A model generated the notes under the pieces. The model was not told the origin of the DNA, made no database searches, and saw nothing but the letters and a program-made list of their open reading frames with translations. This document shows positions 15,849-23,518 of a stretch of 64,000 nucleotides of DNA, piece by piece. Each line of letters starts with the position of its first letter. The first letter of the stretch is position 1. Position numbers and translations under genes: made by a program. This DNA is from Aurantimonas sp. Leaf443 (GTDB lineage: Bacteria > Pseudomonadota > Alphaproteobacteria > Rhizobiales > Rhizobiaceae): NCBI RefSeq assembly GCF_001425575.1, contig NZ_LMRD01000006.1, positions 507,977 through 571,976 of the forward strand, read 5' to 3'.

Positions 15849-18551
15849 ATGTCGCGGCCGAGCGAACTCGACGAGAGCATCTTCACCTATGTCTGGCGCA
15901 ACACCCGCCGGCAGCAGATCTGGCTGTTCGTGGTGCTGCTCGTCTCGCTGCCGCTCTACTATCTGACGCTCGACCTGCCCAAGAAGATCGTCAACGGGCC
16001 GATCCAGGGCGAGTGGGCGGCCGGGCAGACCCACACCTATTTCGCCTTCGCGCCGACCCTGCCGACCTGGCTGGGCGGGGCGACGCTGCCGATCTTCGAC
16101 GGGCTGGACCTCGACCGGATCGGCGCGCTGGTGGCGCTCAGCCTGACCTTCCTGTTCTTCGTCATCGTCAACGGGCTCTTCAAGTTCTACCTGTCGAACT
16201 ACAAGGGGCAGCTCGGCGAGCGGCTCCTGCGGCGGCTGCGCTACGATCTCGTGGACCGCGTGCTGCGCTTTCCCACGGGTCGCTTCAAGCAGATCCGCGG
16301 CTCCGAGGTCGCATCGATGATCAAGGACGAGACCGAGCCGGTCGGCGGATTCGGCGGCAGCGCCTTCGCCGATCCCGCGCTGCTTCTGAGCCAGGCGCTG
16401 ACCGCGCTGACCTTCATCGTCCTGCAGAACGCCTGGCTCGGCGCGGTGGCCGGCGGCATGGTGCTGATCCAGCTCATCCTCATTCCGCAGATGCGTCGCC
16501 GGCTCGTCGTCCTGGCGCGGGCGCGCCAGCTGACCGCCCGTCTCCTGTCGGGGCGCATCGGCGAGATCTGCGAGAGCATTCCCTCCATCCGCACCAACGA
16601 CACCACGAACTGGGAGCGCGCCGAGCTCGGCGACCGGCTCGGCAAGATCCTGTGGATCCGCTACGATTTCTTCCGCTGGAAGTTCTTCACCAACTTCGTC
16701 AACAACCTGATCGCCCAGGTGACGCCCTTCATCTTCTATCTGGGCGGCGGCTATCTCGTCATCATCGGCAAGCTCGATATCGGCCAGCTCGTCGCCGTCA
16801 TCGCCGCCTACAAGGATCTGCCGGCGCCGCTGAAGGAACTCATCACCTGGGACCAGTTCCGGGTCGACGTGCAGTCGAAATACGCGCAGATCCGCGAGCA
16901 GTTCGTCGTGCGCGGCATCCTGGATTCGGCGCTGCAGGCCCCGCTCGAAAAGGCGCCCAAGCATATCGAGCACGAGGTGCAGGTGACCGCGCTGCGCCTG
17001 AGCGACGATTCGGGCAACGACCTCCTGGAGGCGACGAGCCTTCGCATCCTGCCCGGCGAGACGATCGGCGTGCGCGGCGCGATCGGGGCGGGCGGGGAAC
17101 ATCTGGCCGAGGCGCTGGCCCGGCTCATCGAACCGACGGCGGGCCGCATCGCGCTCGACGGGGTCCCCTACGAGAGCCTGCCGGAAAGCATGACGGGGCG
17201 GCGCATCGCCTATTCTCAATCCGGCCTCTATCTCGCGCAGATGTCGATCGGCGACGCCTTGCTCTACGGGCTGAAACACGTTCCCGTGCGGCGCGAGACG
17301 CGCGAGGGGCGCGCGGAGGCGGTGCGGCTCCTGGAGGCGCGGGCCGCCGGCAATATCGAACTCGACATCCGCGACGACTGGGTGGACTACGAGGCCGCCG
17401 GCGTCGACGGGCCGGACGCCCTGCTCGCGCGCGTGCAGGAGGTGCTGGAGATCGTCGATCTGCGCCGCGACGTGGCGCGGCTCGGCCTGCGCAACCGCCT
17501 GCCCGACGCGCTCGACGAGAGCGTCGCCGAGCGCATCCTCAAGGCGCGCCGGCGCTTCCGCGAGCGCCTGAACGAGGCGGGCGAGGAGGATTATTTCGAG
17601 CCCTTCGACCCGCTCGGCTACTCGAACTACGCGAGCGTCCTGGAAAACCTCGTCTTCGGCGTGGCGCCGGCCGAGACGCCGGACGGCAAGCCGCTCGTCT
17701 CCCATCCGCAGATCGTCAAGGTCCTGGCCGATTCCGGCCTCGACTCGCGCCTCGTGGCCATGGGCCGGCAGATCGCCGAGACGCTGGTGGAGATCTTCGG
17801 CGACCTGACGCCGGACAACCCGCTGCTCGAGAATGTCGACCTCATGGCGCCCGACGAGGTGGAGCAGTACAAGGGCCTGCTGCGCAAGGCGCAAGCGGGC
17901 GAGCTCTCGACGAAGGAGCGCATGTCCTTCCAGAAGCTCGCCTTCCGCTACATCGAGCCGCGCCACCGCCTGGGGCTTCTGGACGACGACCTGCGCCGCT
18001 CGGTGCTGCAGGGCCGCGCGGAATTCCACAAGAGCCTCAACGGCGAACTCGCCGAGGTTGTCTTCGTGCATTCGCCCGACCGGCTGAACCCGGCCGCGAG
18101 CCTGCAGGACAACGTGATGTTCGGCCGCGTGGTCGATATCTATGCCGACGCCGCGCGACACATCAACGACGAGCTGATCGCCACCTTGCGCGAGTTCGGC
18201 CTTGCCGACACCGTGTTCGAGATCGGCCTCGACTTCGACATCGGCTCGGGCGCCAAGCGCCTGTCGTCCGCGCAGCAGCAGAAGCTGGCGCTGGCGCGCG
18301 CGCTCCTGAAGCGGGCCGACCTCCTCATCCTCAACAGGCCGCTCTCGGCGCTCGACCTGGAGAGCCAGCATGCGGCCATGGAGCGCGTCATCGCCTCGCG
18401 CGAGGCGCTCGACGTTCCGAACCAGGCGATCTTCTGGGTCGTCTCGCATCCCGAGCATGCCGACCTCTTCGACAGGGTCCTCGAGTTCCACGAGGGACGC
18501 CTTGTGGAACCGGCGCCGGTCGCCGACACTGAGCCGACGAATACCGCGTGA
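15849..18551 (+). CDS. ABC-transporter-like protein with degenerate, enlarged nucleotide-binding domain
   Basis: 900 residues. Membrane segments of an exporter-type domain lie in about residues 20-330 (first around 22-42, others near 95-115, 180-215 and 285-325). The C-terminal domain follows the ABC fold but its motifs are lost. The Walker A position reads GAIGAGGEH (410-418, no Lys, no Ser/Thr). The signature reads LSSAQ (805-809). Walker B reads LLILNRP (821-827, Asn and Arg for Asp and Glu). A Q-loop-like Gln457 and H-loop-like His863 remain. About 395 residues separate Walker A from the signature, against roughly 100 in ordinary domains. A homodimer would have no intact ATP site. It is followed by cNMP-binding, hydrolase and cyclase genes. 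Confidence 0.8.
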   Translation: MSRPSELDESIFTYVWRNTRRQQIWLFVVLLVSLPLYYLTLDLPKKIVNGPIQGEWAAGQTHTYFAFAPTLPTWLGGATLPIFDGLDLDRIGALVALSLTFLFFVIVNGLFKFYLSNYKGQLGERLLRRLRYDLVDRVLRFPTGRFKQIRGSEVASMIKDETEPVGGFGGSAFADPALLLSQALTALTFIVLQNAWLGAVAGGMVLIQLILIPQMRRRLVVLARARQLTARLLSGRIGEICESIPSIRTNDTTNWERAELGDRLGKILWIRYDFFRWKFFTNFVNNLIAQVTPFIFYLGGGYLVIIGKLDIGQLVAVIAAYKDLPAPLKELITWDQFRVDVQSKYAQIREQFVVRGILDSALQAPLEKAPKHIEHEVQVTALRLSDDSGNDLLEATSLRILPGETIGVRGAIGAGGEHLAEALARLIEPTAGRIALDGVPYESLPESMTGRRIAYSQSGLYLAQMSIGDALLYGLKHVPVRRETREGRAEAVRLLEARAAGNIELDIRDDWVDYEAAGVDGPDALLARVQEVLEIVDLRRDVARLGLRNRLPDALDESVAERILKARRRFRERLNEAGEEDYFEPFDPLGYSNYASVLENLVFGVAPAETPDGKPLVSHPQIVKVLADSGLDSRLVAMGRQIAETLVEIFGDLTPDNPLLENVDLMAPDEVEQYKGLLRKAQAGELSTKERMSFQKLAFRYIEPRHRLGLLDDDLRRSVLQGRAEFHKSLNGELAEVVFVHSPDRLNPAASLQDNVMFGRVVDIYADAARHINDELIATLREFGLADTVFEIGLDFDIGSGAKRLSSAQQQKLALARALLKRADLLILNRPLSALDLESQHAAMERVIASREALDVPNQAIFWVVSHPEHADLFDRVLEFHEGRLVEPAPVADTEPTNTA

Positions 18552-18587
18552 TACATTCCCTTGCGTCCCCGTGATCTGGACCGTGCG

Positions 18588-19061
18588 ATGCTTCTGAAAT
18601 CCGAAATGGACCTCCTGAAGTCGGTGCCGATCTTCTCCGGGATCGAGCCGTCCCGCCTGAAGCTGATCGCCTATACGGCCGAGGCGGTGGCCTACCGGCC
18701 CGGCCAGGCCATCTGCCAGCGGGGCCAGATGGGAGACGCGGCCTTCGTGCTGATGGAGGGCGAGGCGGACGTCTCGATCGCCACATCCGCCGGCGATTAC
18801 GTGGTGGCGACGCTGAAGCGCGGCGACGTGGTGGGCGAGATCTCCATCCTGTGCGACACGCCGCGCACCGCCACCGTCACCGCCCGCGGCAGCGTGACGG
18901 CGCTGCGCGTGCGCAAGGATTCCTTCCTGCAGCTCCTCAAGCAGTTCCCCGAAATCTCCGCCCAGGTGATGCGGGGCCTCGCCGAGCGCCTGTCGCGCAC
19001 CAACGACGAACTGGCGCGCGCGCGCAGCGCCGGGCCGGGCGCGCCCGGCCTGCAGAATTGA
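18588..19061 (+). CDS. Cyclic-nucleotide-binding domain protein
   Basis: 157 residues: one CRP-type cNMP-binding barrel (MLLKSEMDLLKSVPIFSGIEPSRLKLIAY to ALRVRKDSFLQLLKQFPEISAQVMRGLAERLSR) without a DNA-binding domain. The phosphate-binding cassette reads GDVVGEISILCDTPRTATVTA, keeping the Gly-Glu and the Arg that hold cyclic nucleotide. It can sense the product of the cyclases nearby. ATG 18588 is chosen; a TTG at 18561 is possible. The end overlaps the hydrolase by TTGA. Confidence 0.85.
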   Translation: MLLKSEMDLLKSVPIFSGIEPSRLKLIAYTAEAVAYRPGQAICQRGQMGDAAFVLMEGEADVSIATSAGDYVVATLKRGDVVGEISILCDTPRTATVTARGSVTALRVRKDSFLQLLKQFPEISAQVMRGLAERLSRTNDELARARSAGPGAPGLQN

Positions 19062-19924
19062 GCGGACCGGTCTTCAGCCTGCGGGTCTGGGGAGCGAGAG
19101 GCTCGGTCTCGGCGCCGGCGACGGACAATTGCCGCTTTGGCAGCGACACGAGCTGCATCGAGGTGCGGGCGGGCGGGCGCGTCGTGCTCCTGGACGCCGG
19201 CACCGGCATCATTCCCTGCGGCCGCCGCCTGAAGGGCGAGGGGGTGGAGACCTTCGACGTCCTCCTCACCCACTGCCATTTCGACCACGTGATGGGCCTG
19301 CCCTTCATGCCGCTGCTCTACGCGGACGGCGTCTCGGCCCGCATCCACGCCGGCCATTTCCTCGACAACACGACCTGCCGCAACATGGTGGAGCGCTTCA
19401 TGTGCGCGCCCTATTTCCCGATCACGCCCAAGCAGTTCGCGGCCGGCGTCGACTATGTCGACTTCCGCCCGCCCGACCGCCTGCGGCTGGCGGAAGGGCT
19501 GGAGGTCGCCACGCTCCGGCTGAACCATCCGAACGGCGCGGTCGGCTACCGGCTGGACTGCGGCGGCCGCGCCATCGCCTATGTGACCGACACCGAACAC
19601 GAGCCGGGCCGCCCGAGCGAGGCGATCCTCGCCTTCGTGGAGGGATGCGACGTGATGATCTACGACAGCATGTATACCGACGCCGAATTTCCCGCCTATC
19701 GCGGCTACGGGCATTCGACCTGGGAAGAGGGCGTGCGCCTGTGCCGGGCCGCCCGCGTCGGCGCGCTCGTCATCCACCACCACGACATCTCGCGCGACGA
19801 CGTCTGGCTCGAGGATCTCTCGCAGCGCGCCCGCGACGTCTTTCCCGAGGCGCATGTGGGCCGGACGGGACTGGTGATCGAGGTCGCGCAGGACGGATCG
19901 ATCGCGACGAGGGTCGACCCATGA
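19058..19924 (+). CDS. Metallo-beta-lactamase-fold hydrolase
   Basis: 288 residues from a TTG start coupled to the previous stop. The metal motif THCHFDHVMG (H-x-H-x-D-H), the downstream VTDTEH (metal-bridging Asp) and HHHDISRDD are present, and the fold begins LRVWGARGSVSAPATDN as in the phosphodiesterase/ribonuclease-Z-like branch. A cyclic-nucleotide phosphodiesterase role would fit between a cNMP sensor and a cyclase; this is inference from context, since the fold serves many reactions. Confidence 0.8.
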   Translation: MSGPVFSLRVWGARGSVSAPATDNCRFGSDTSCIEVRAGGRVVLLDAGTGIIPCGRRLKGEGVETFDVLLTHCHFDHVMGLPFMPLLYADGVSARIHAGHFLDNTTCRNMVERFMCAPYFPITPKQFAAGVDYVDFRPPDRLRLAEGLEVATLRLNHPNGAVGYRLDCGGRAIAYVTDTEHEPGRPSEAILAFVEGCDVMIYDSMYTDAEFPAYRGYGHSTWEEGVRLCRAARVGALVIHHHDISRDDVWLEDLSQRARDVFPEAHVGRTGLVIEVAQDGSIATRVDP

Positions 19925-21204
19925 GCCTCTCGCGACAGGTGGAGAGCTGGCTGCTCGACCAGGCGCTGAAGGAAAGCGACATCGCGCAGATCTTCCAGCA
20001 GCTCTGCATCCGCCTCAACGGCATCGGCATGCCAATCGCCAGGGCCCGGCTGAACTGGCCGACGCTGCACCCGCTGCACCGGTCGGAAATGCTCTCCTGG
20101 GAGCGGGGCGGCGAGGTGCTGCTCGACCATTTCGAGCATCGGGACCGCAACACGGAGGCCTGGCAGAGCAGCCCGCTGCGCTTCATGCTGGAGAACGACC
20201 TGCCGATCCTGCGCCGCCGCCTGAGCGGCCCGGGCGCGCTGCTCGACTTCAAGCTCTTCGTCGAGCTCGCGGCGGCCGGCTACACGGACTATCTCGCGCT
20301 CTCCACCGAACTCGCCCAGCCCGGAAACTTCAGCGTCTACCCGCGCACCGGCATCTTCGTGATCTGGACGAGCGACCGGCCGAACGGCTTCACGGACGAG
20401 GAGCTCGTCATCCTGCAGGACATCCAGCGCACCTTCGCGCTCGTCTGCAAGACGATCATCCAGCAGCGCATCATGACGAATATCGTGGAGACCTATCTCG
20501 GACCGCAGGCCGGACGCTCCGTTCTGAACGGCAAGATCCGGCTCGGAGACGGCGCCACGACCAAGGCGCTCGTCTGGTATTCGGACATGCGCAACTCGAC
20601 GCAGCTGACGGGCAAGCTCGCCAGCGAGGACTTCATCCAGCTTCTCAACGTCTATTTCGAATGCGCGGCGCGCCCCGCGATAAAGGCGGGCGGCGAGGTG
20701 CTGGCCTTCATCGGCGACGCCGTGCTCATCATCTTCCCGCTGTCGGACGGGGACGACTACGCGGCCCTGAGCGGCCGGGTGCTCGACGCGGTGGAGGAGA
20801 GCTTCGCCATGCAGGCCGCGGCCAACGCGCAGCGCGACGCGGAGGGGCTCGACCGCATCGAATACGGCATCGGCCTCAATATCGGCCGCGTCGTCTTCGG
20901 CAATATCGGCATCTCCGAACGGCTGGCCTTCACGGTGATCGGTCCGACCGTGACGGAGGTGGAGCGCATCGAGAAGCTGACGAAGGAGATGGAGACGAAC
21001 GTCCTCGCCAGCTGGCGCGTCGCCCGCCTGCTGCCCGACCGGTGGGTCTCGGTCGGCGCCCATGCGCTGGCGGGCGTGGAGGAGCCGGTGGAGCTCTACC
21101 GCCCGGCCTTGGGCACGCCTTGCGAAGCGGCCTCGGACGCCGCGCAACGGCCCGTGCGTGCGCCGCGCGGGCGCGAATTCGAGCTCATCGACGCCAAGGC
21201 CTGA
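19921..21204 (+). CDS. Soluble class III adenylate/guanylate cyclase with GAF-like sensor
   Basis: 427 residues with no membrane segment. The first about 190 residues resemble a GAF-like sensory domain (DLPILRRRLSGPGALLDFKLFVELAAAGYTDYLAL). The cyclase domain follows, with TKALVWYSDMRNSTQLTGKL, AFIGDAVLIIFPL and FTVIGPTVTEVERIEKL. Compared with the canonical GDAVNLAARLE, the last motif reads GPTVTEVERIE. This is the third gene of the overlapped cNMP-binding/hydrolase/cyclase set. Confidence 0.87.
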   Translation: MSLSRQVESWLLDQALKESDIAQIFQQLCIRLNGIGMPIARARLNWPTLHPLHRSEMLSWERGGEVLLDHFEHRDRNTEAWQSSPLRFMLENDLPILRRRLSGPGALLDFKLFVELAAAGYTDYLALSTELAQPGNFSVYPRTGIFVIWTSDRPNGFTDEELVILQDIQRTFALVCKTIIQQRIMTNIVETYLGPQAGRSVLNGKIRLGDGATTKALVWYSDMRNSTQLTGKLASEDFIQLLNVYFECAARPAIKAGGEVLAFIGDAVLIIFPLSDGDDYAALSGRVLDAVEESFAMQAAANAQRDAEGLDRIEYGIGLNIGRVVFGNIGISERLAFTVIGPTVTEVERIEKLTKEMETNVLASWRVARLLPDRWVSVGAHALAGVEEPVELYRPALGTPCEAASDAAQRPVRAPRGREFELIDAKA

Positions 21205-21268
21205 CATCGGCGGCCGCGCGGGCCGGGACCGCGCCGGGCGCCGGACGCGCGGCGATATCATACGAGCG

Positions 21269-21300
21269 GCCCTGACCTTCGACGTGTCGAAGGTCAGGGC
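21269..21300. terminator. Strong hairpin between convergent genes
   Basis: A perfect 14-bp stem GCCCTGACCTTCGA / TCGAAGGTCAGGGC with a 4-nt loop CGTG lies between the convergent cyclase gene and ABC permease gene. There is no T-run on either side. It can still act as a bidirectional terminator or RNA 3'-end protector. Confidence 0.65.
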
Positions 21301-21371
21301 GCACGGCGGCATCAGCCGCCGCCGCGCCGTTCGGCGCGGATGCCAGCAGTCGTTCGCCAGGGCCGCTGGTA

Positions 21372-22526
21372 TCAGTGGTGATGCGGATCGACCGCGTCGC
21401 GCAGGCCGTCTCCGAGGAAGGAGAAGGCGAGAACCGTGAGGATCACCGGCAGCATCGGCAGGAGGAGCCAGGGATAGAGGGCCACGGCCTCGATATTCTG
21501 CGCCTCCGACAGGAGCACGCCCCAGGAGGTGATGGGCGGGCGCAGGCCGAGGCCGAGGAAGCTCAGCGCGGTCTCCGCCAGGATCATCGTCGGGATCGAG
21601 AGCGAGGCCGAGGCGATGAGGTGGCTCATGAAGTTCGGCAGGAGATGGCGGAAGATGACCCGGCGCGGCGAGGCCCCGAGCATTTCGGCGGCGGCCACGA
21701 AATCCTCCTCGCGCAGCGCGAAGAGCTTGGAGCGAACGGCGCGCGCCAGGCCCGGCCAGTCGAGGAGGGCGAGGATCAGCGTGATGCCGAAATAGATGAG
21801 GAGCGGGCTCCAGGTCAGCGGCAGGGCCGCCGACAAGGCGAGCCAGAGCGGCAGTTCGGGCAGCGAGCGCAGGATCTCGGTCACGCGCTGCACGATGGCG
21901 TCGGTGCGACCGCCGAAATAGCCGGCGAAGCCCCCGATCGTGATGCCGAGGACGAAGCTCAGGGAGACGCCGACGAGGCCGACGGTGAGGGAGATCCGCG
22001 CGCCGTAGAGAATGCGCGAGAGCATGTCGCGGCCGAGCCGGTCGGTGCCGAGCAGGAAGGCGTTGGTGCCTTCCATCGGGCAGAACAGATGCCGGCGCGA
22101 CTCGAACAGGCCCCAGAACCGGTAGCTCTCGCCCTCGCAGAAGAAGCGGAGCGGCTGCGGGCGCGTGCGATCCGGCTCGTAGATCCGCTTCAGCGTGTCC
22201 ATGTCGAGGCGGTAGGTGTTGGCATAGACGAAGGGGCCGAGAAAGCGGCCCTCGTGGAAGAGATGCAGCGGCTGCGGCGGCGAGAAGATCGCATCCGTAT
22301 GGCGCTGCGAGAGTTCGTAGGGCGCGAGGAACTCGACGACGGCGATGGCGGCGTAGCTGGCGAGTAGGAAGGCGAGCGAGAGGACGGCGAGGCGATGGCG
22401 CAGGAAGCGCCACCAGATCAGCCGCCCCTGCGAGGCCTCGAGATAGCGGCGCGAGGCGACGGACCCCGCGGCGATCGTGGCCTCCGGGTCGAACGGCTCC
22501 TTCGAAACGAAATGCGGGATCGTCAT
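21372..22526 (-). CDS. Peptide-type ABC importer permease (DppC/YejE-like)
   Basis: 384 residues, inner membrane. The N-terminal cytoplasmic arm precedes TM1 (LAVLSLAFLLASYAAIAVVEFL). An unusually long periplasmic loop of about 110 residues reaches the standard GTDRLGRDMLSRILYGAR segment. The coupling loop EDFVAAAEMLGASPRRVIFRHLLPN carries the EAA motif. It ends with the ...FSFLGDGLRDAVDPHHH tail typical of DppC proteins. It is the third gene of the minus-strand operon with ATGA overlap to the partner permease; it needs an external ATPase, probably 13895-15844. Confidence 0.9.
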   Translation of the reverse strand: MTIPHFVSKEPFDPEATIAAGSVASRRYLEASQGRLIWWRFLRHRLAVLSLAFLLASYAAIAVVEFLAPYELSQRHTDAIFSPPQPLHLFHEGRFLGPFVYANTYRLDMDTLKRIYEPDRTRPQPLRFFCEGESYRFWGLFESRRHLFCPMEGTNAFLLGTDRLGRDMLSRILYGARISLTVGLVGVSLSFVLGITIGGFAGYFGGRTDAIVQRVTEILRSLPELPLWLALSAALPLTWSPLLIYFGITLILALLDWPGLARAVRSKLFALREEDFVAAAEMLGASPRRVIFRHLLPNFMSHLIASASLSIPTMILAETALSFLGLGLRPPITSWGVLLSEAQNIEAVALYPWLLLPMLPVILTVLAFSFLGDGLRDAVDPHHH

Positions 22527-23518
22527 CGAGAGGAGGCGCCCAGGCGGATGCGCGGATCGAGGACCGCGAGGAGGATGTCGGAAACCAGCATACCCGCGAC
22601 GGTGAGCGCGGCGAGGAACATCAGGAACGAGCCGGCGAGATACATGTCCTGGCTGCGCAGAGAGGTCAGGAGCATCGGGCCCGTGGTCGGCAGCGACATG
22701 ACGGCGGAGACGATGACCGAGCCCGACACGATCTGCGGCAGGAGCGTGCCGATATCGGCCACGAAGGGATTGAGCGCCATGCGCAGCGGATATTTGCGCA
22801 GGATCTGCGCTTCGGTCAGGCCCTTGGCGCGGGCCGTGACGACATAGGGCTTGTAGAGCTCGTCCAGAAGATTGGCGCGCAGGCGCCGGATCATGCCCGC
22901 CGTGCCCGCCGTGCCGATGACGACGACTGGCACCCAGAGATGGGCGAGGACCGAGACGATCTTGCCCCAGGACCAGGGCGCATCGACATATTCGGGCGCC
23001 ATCAGTCCGCCGATCGAGGTGCCGAACCAGACATTGGCGAAATAGAGGAGGATCAGCGCGATCAGGAAGTTCGGCGTCGCGAGCCCGAGGAAGCCGAGGA
23101 AGGACAGGCCGTGGTCGGTCCACGAATATTGATGCGTGGCCGAGTAGATGCCGATCGGGAAGGAGACGAGATAGACGAAGAGGACGGTGGCGAAGTTGAG
23201 GAGGATGGTCAGCGGCATGCGCTCGCCGACGACGTCCGCGACGGGCTGGTTGAACTCGAACGAGTAGCCGAGATCGCCCTGCACGAGCCCGGTGACCCAG
23301 ACGAGGTATTGCTGCCAGAGCGGCTTGTCGAGCCCGTACTGCTCGCGCAGGAAGTCGATCTTGTCGGATGTGACGGCTTCGCCCTGCGCCTGGATCTCGG
23401 CGATATAGGTGGACAGGTAGTCGCCGGGCGGCAACTGGATGATGACGAAGACGAGGACGCTGATGGCGAGGAGCGTGACGAGCATCGTCACCACGCGGCC
23501 GGCGAGATAGTGGATCAC
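22523..23518 (-). CDS. Peptide-type ABC importer permease (DppB/YejB-like)
   Basis: 331 residues with six predicted membrane helices, starting MIHYLAGRVVTMLVTLLAISVLVFVIIQLPPGDY. The EAA loop is KPYVVTARAKGLTEAQILRKYPLRMALNP and the C-terminus reads VLDPRIRLG. It forms the channel heterodimer with the product of 21372-22526. The GTG start at 23518 overlaps the end of the binding-protein gene by 4 bp. Confidence 0.92.
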   Translation of the reverse strand: MIHYLAGRVVTMLVTLLAISVLVFVIIQLPPGDYLSTYIAEIQAQGEAVTSDKIDFLREQYGLDKPLWQQYLVWVTGLVQGDLGYSFEFNQPVADVVGERMPLTILLNFATVLFVYLVSFPIGIYSATHQYSWTDHGLSFLGFLGLATPNFLIALILLYFANVWFGTSIGGLMAPEYVDAPWSWGKIVSVLAHLWVPVVVIGTAGTAGMIRRLRANLLDELYKPYVVTARAKGLTEAQILRKYPLRMALNPFVADIGTLLPQIVSGSVIVSAVMSLPTTGPMLLTSLRSQDMYLAGSFLMFLAALTVAGMLVSDILLAVLDPRIRLGASSR

